Part shown: positions 63,719-64,000 of the stretch, piece by piece
Layout: each line of letters begins with the position of its first letter
Numbering within the stretch: the first letter of the stretch is position 1
From: Devosia sp. FJ2-5-3
Lineage (GTDB): Bacteria; Pseudomonadota; Alphaproteobacteria; Rhizobiales; Devosiaceae
DNA length: 64,000 nucleotides
Assembly: GCF_029201545.1 (NCBI RefSeq)
Contig: NZ_CP104007.1
Coordinates: 2,948,501 to 3,012,500, forward strand
Direction: 5' to 3'
The notes under the pieces: generated by a model
Database searches by the model: none
What the model was told of the DNA's origin: nothing
The model's input: only the letters and a program-made list of their open reading frames with translations
Program-made: the position numbers and the translations under genes

Positions 63719-64000
63719 TTTCTGATGAAAGTCACAGATTGGGGAAGGATACCCCACCAACAAATGCCATGATCAGCACAGTTCACCCTACTACTAAGTA
63801 TCTGCATGGCTTCGCCCGATCTTCTCATCACGGCCCTTGATGAGGCTGCCATAAAACTACCATGGCGACCCAACGTAACACACGAAAACGCCAGCGGCAC
63901 AATGTAGGGGCATATGCCCTACTCTCGCCCTACGCCCCCAGATCTCCACGGTAACGTCGAGGCCTAAGCCGAAATCGCGTCTGGGCAAATGATGATACTC
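63719..64000. other. Non-coding end of the window
   Basis: I see no gene I can support in this stretch. It contains the region upstream of the LacI-type gene, including short possible starts and pyrimidine-rich runs near 63910-63945. The next gene lies outside the window. Confidence 0.5.

Overview
The window looks like chromosomal DNA of a free-living, high-GC alphaproteobacterium of the Hyphomicrobiales, most like Devosia or a close relative. This rests on gene content and codon use (PutA/Lrp pair, PAN-domain bacterial alpha-2-macroglobulin with PBP1C, HWE histidine kinase, many ABC importers, intergenic CCTCCCCC...GGGGGAGG palindromes), not on a marker gene. I see no rRNA, tRNA, CRISPR array, transposase or phage gene.

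Layout. 1-2.1 kb: the 5' end of putA, its divergent Lrp-type regulator, and an HPP-CBS membrane protein. 2.3-10.9 kb: a PotABCD-type ABC importer followed by a deaminase-type amidohydrolase, a nucleoside hydrolase, an M20 amidohydrolase and a phosphoribosyltransferase-like protein; together they suggest nucleoside/purine-like salvage. 11-14.6 kb: a secreted serralysin-like RTX metalloprotease and a PQQ-type sugar dehydrogenase-like protein. 14.9-22.5 kb: alpha-2-macroglobulin plus pbpC. 22.7-26.2 kb: small proteins (including a C39-like cysteine peptidase fold), an HWE kinase, an internally duplicated membrane protein and a lone receiver domain.

26.3-39.7 kb: the most distinctive block. A short HExxxGH metallopeptidase and an aldo/keto reductase diverge from a GntR-type regulator. 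The regulator heads a ten-gene operon: peptide-type ABC importer, a creatinase-like M24 protein that has lost most metal ligands, an AstE/DoeB-type zinc deacylase, a prolidase-type amidohydrolase, and an LrgA/LrgB pair at the end. It reads as an import-and-hydrolyse pathway for an unidentified amide or peptide-like compound. 40.1-47.3 kb: a second peptide-type importer whose last gene overlaps a TetR gene, an ECF sigma factor and its putative anti-sigma factor in one chain. 47.6-53.5 kb: a TetR-controlled RND efflux operon with two adaptor lipoproteins and a well-formed promoter/operator. 54.0-54.87 kb: an AT-rich island with gene fragments. 54.9-63.7 kb: two ribose-type sugar importers on divergent strands around an SDR-type sugar dehydrogenase/epimerase, with a LacI-family regulator at the end.

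A recurring theme is that all five solute-binding-protein genes are followed directly by a stem-loop, consistent with raised expression of the binding protein relative to its membrane partners. Starts were chosen by ribosome-binding sites and family N-termini; several remain ambiguous and are flagged.
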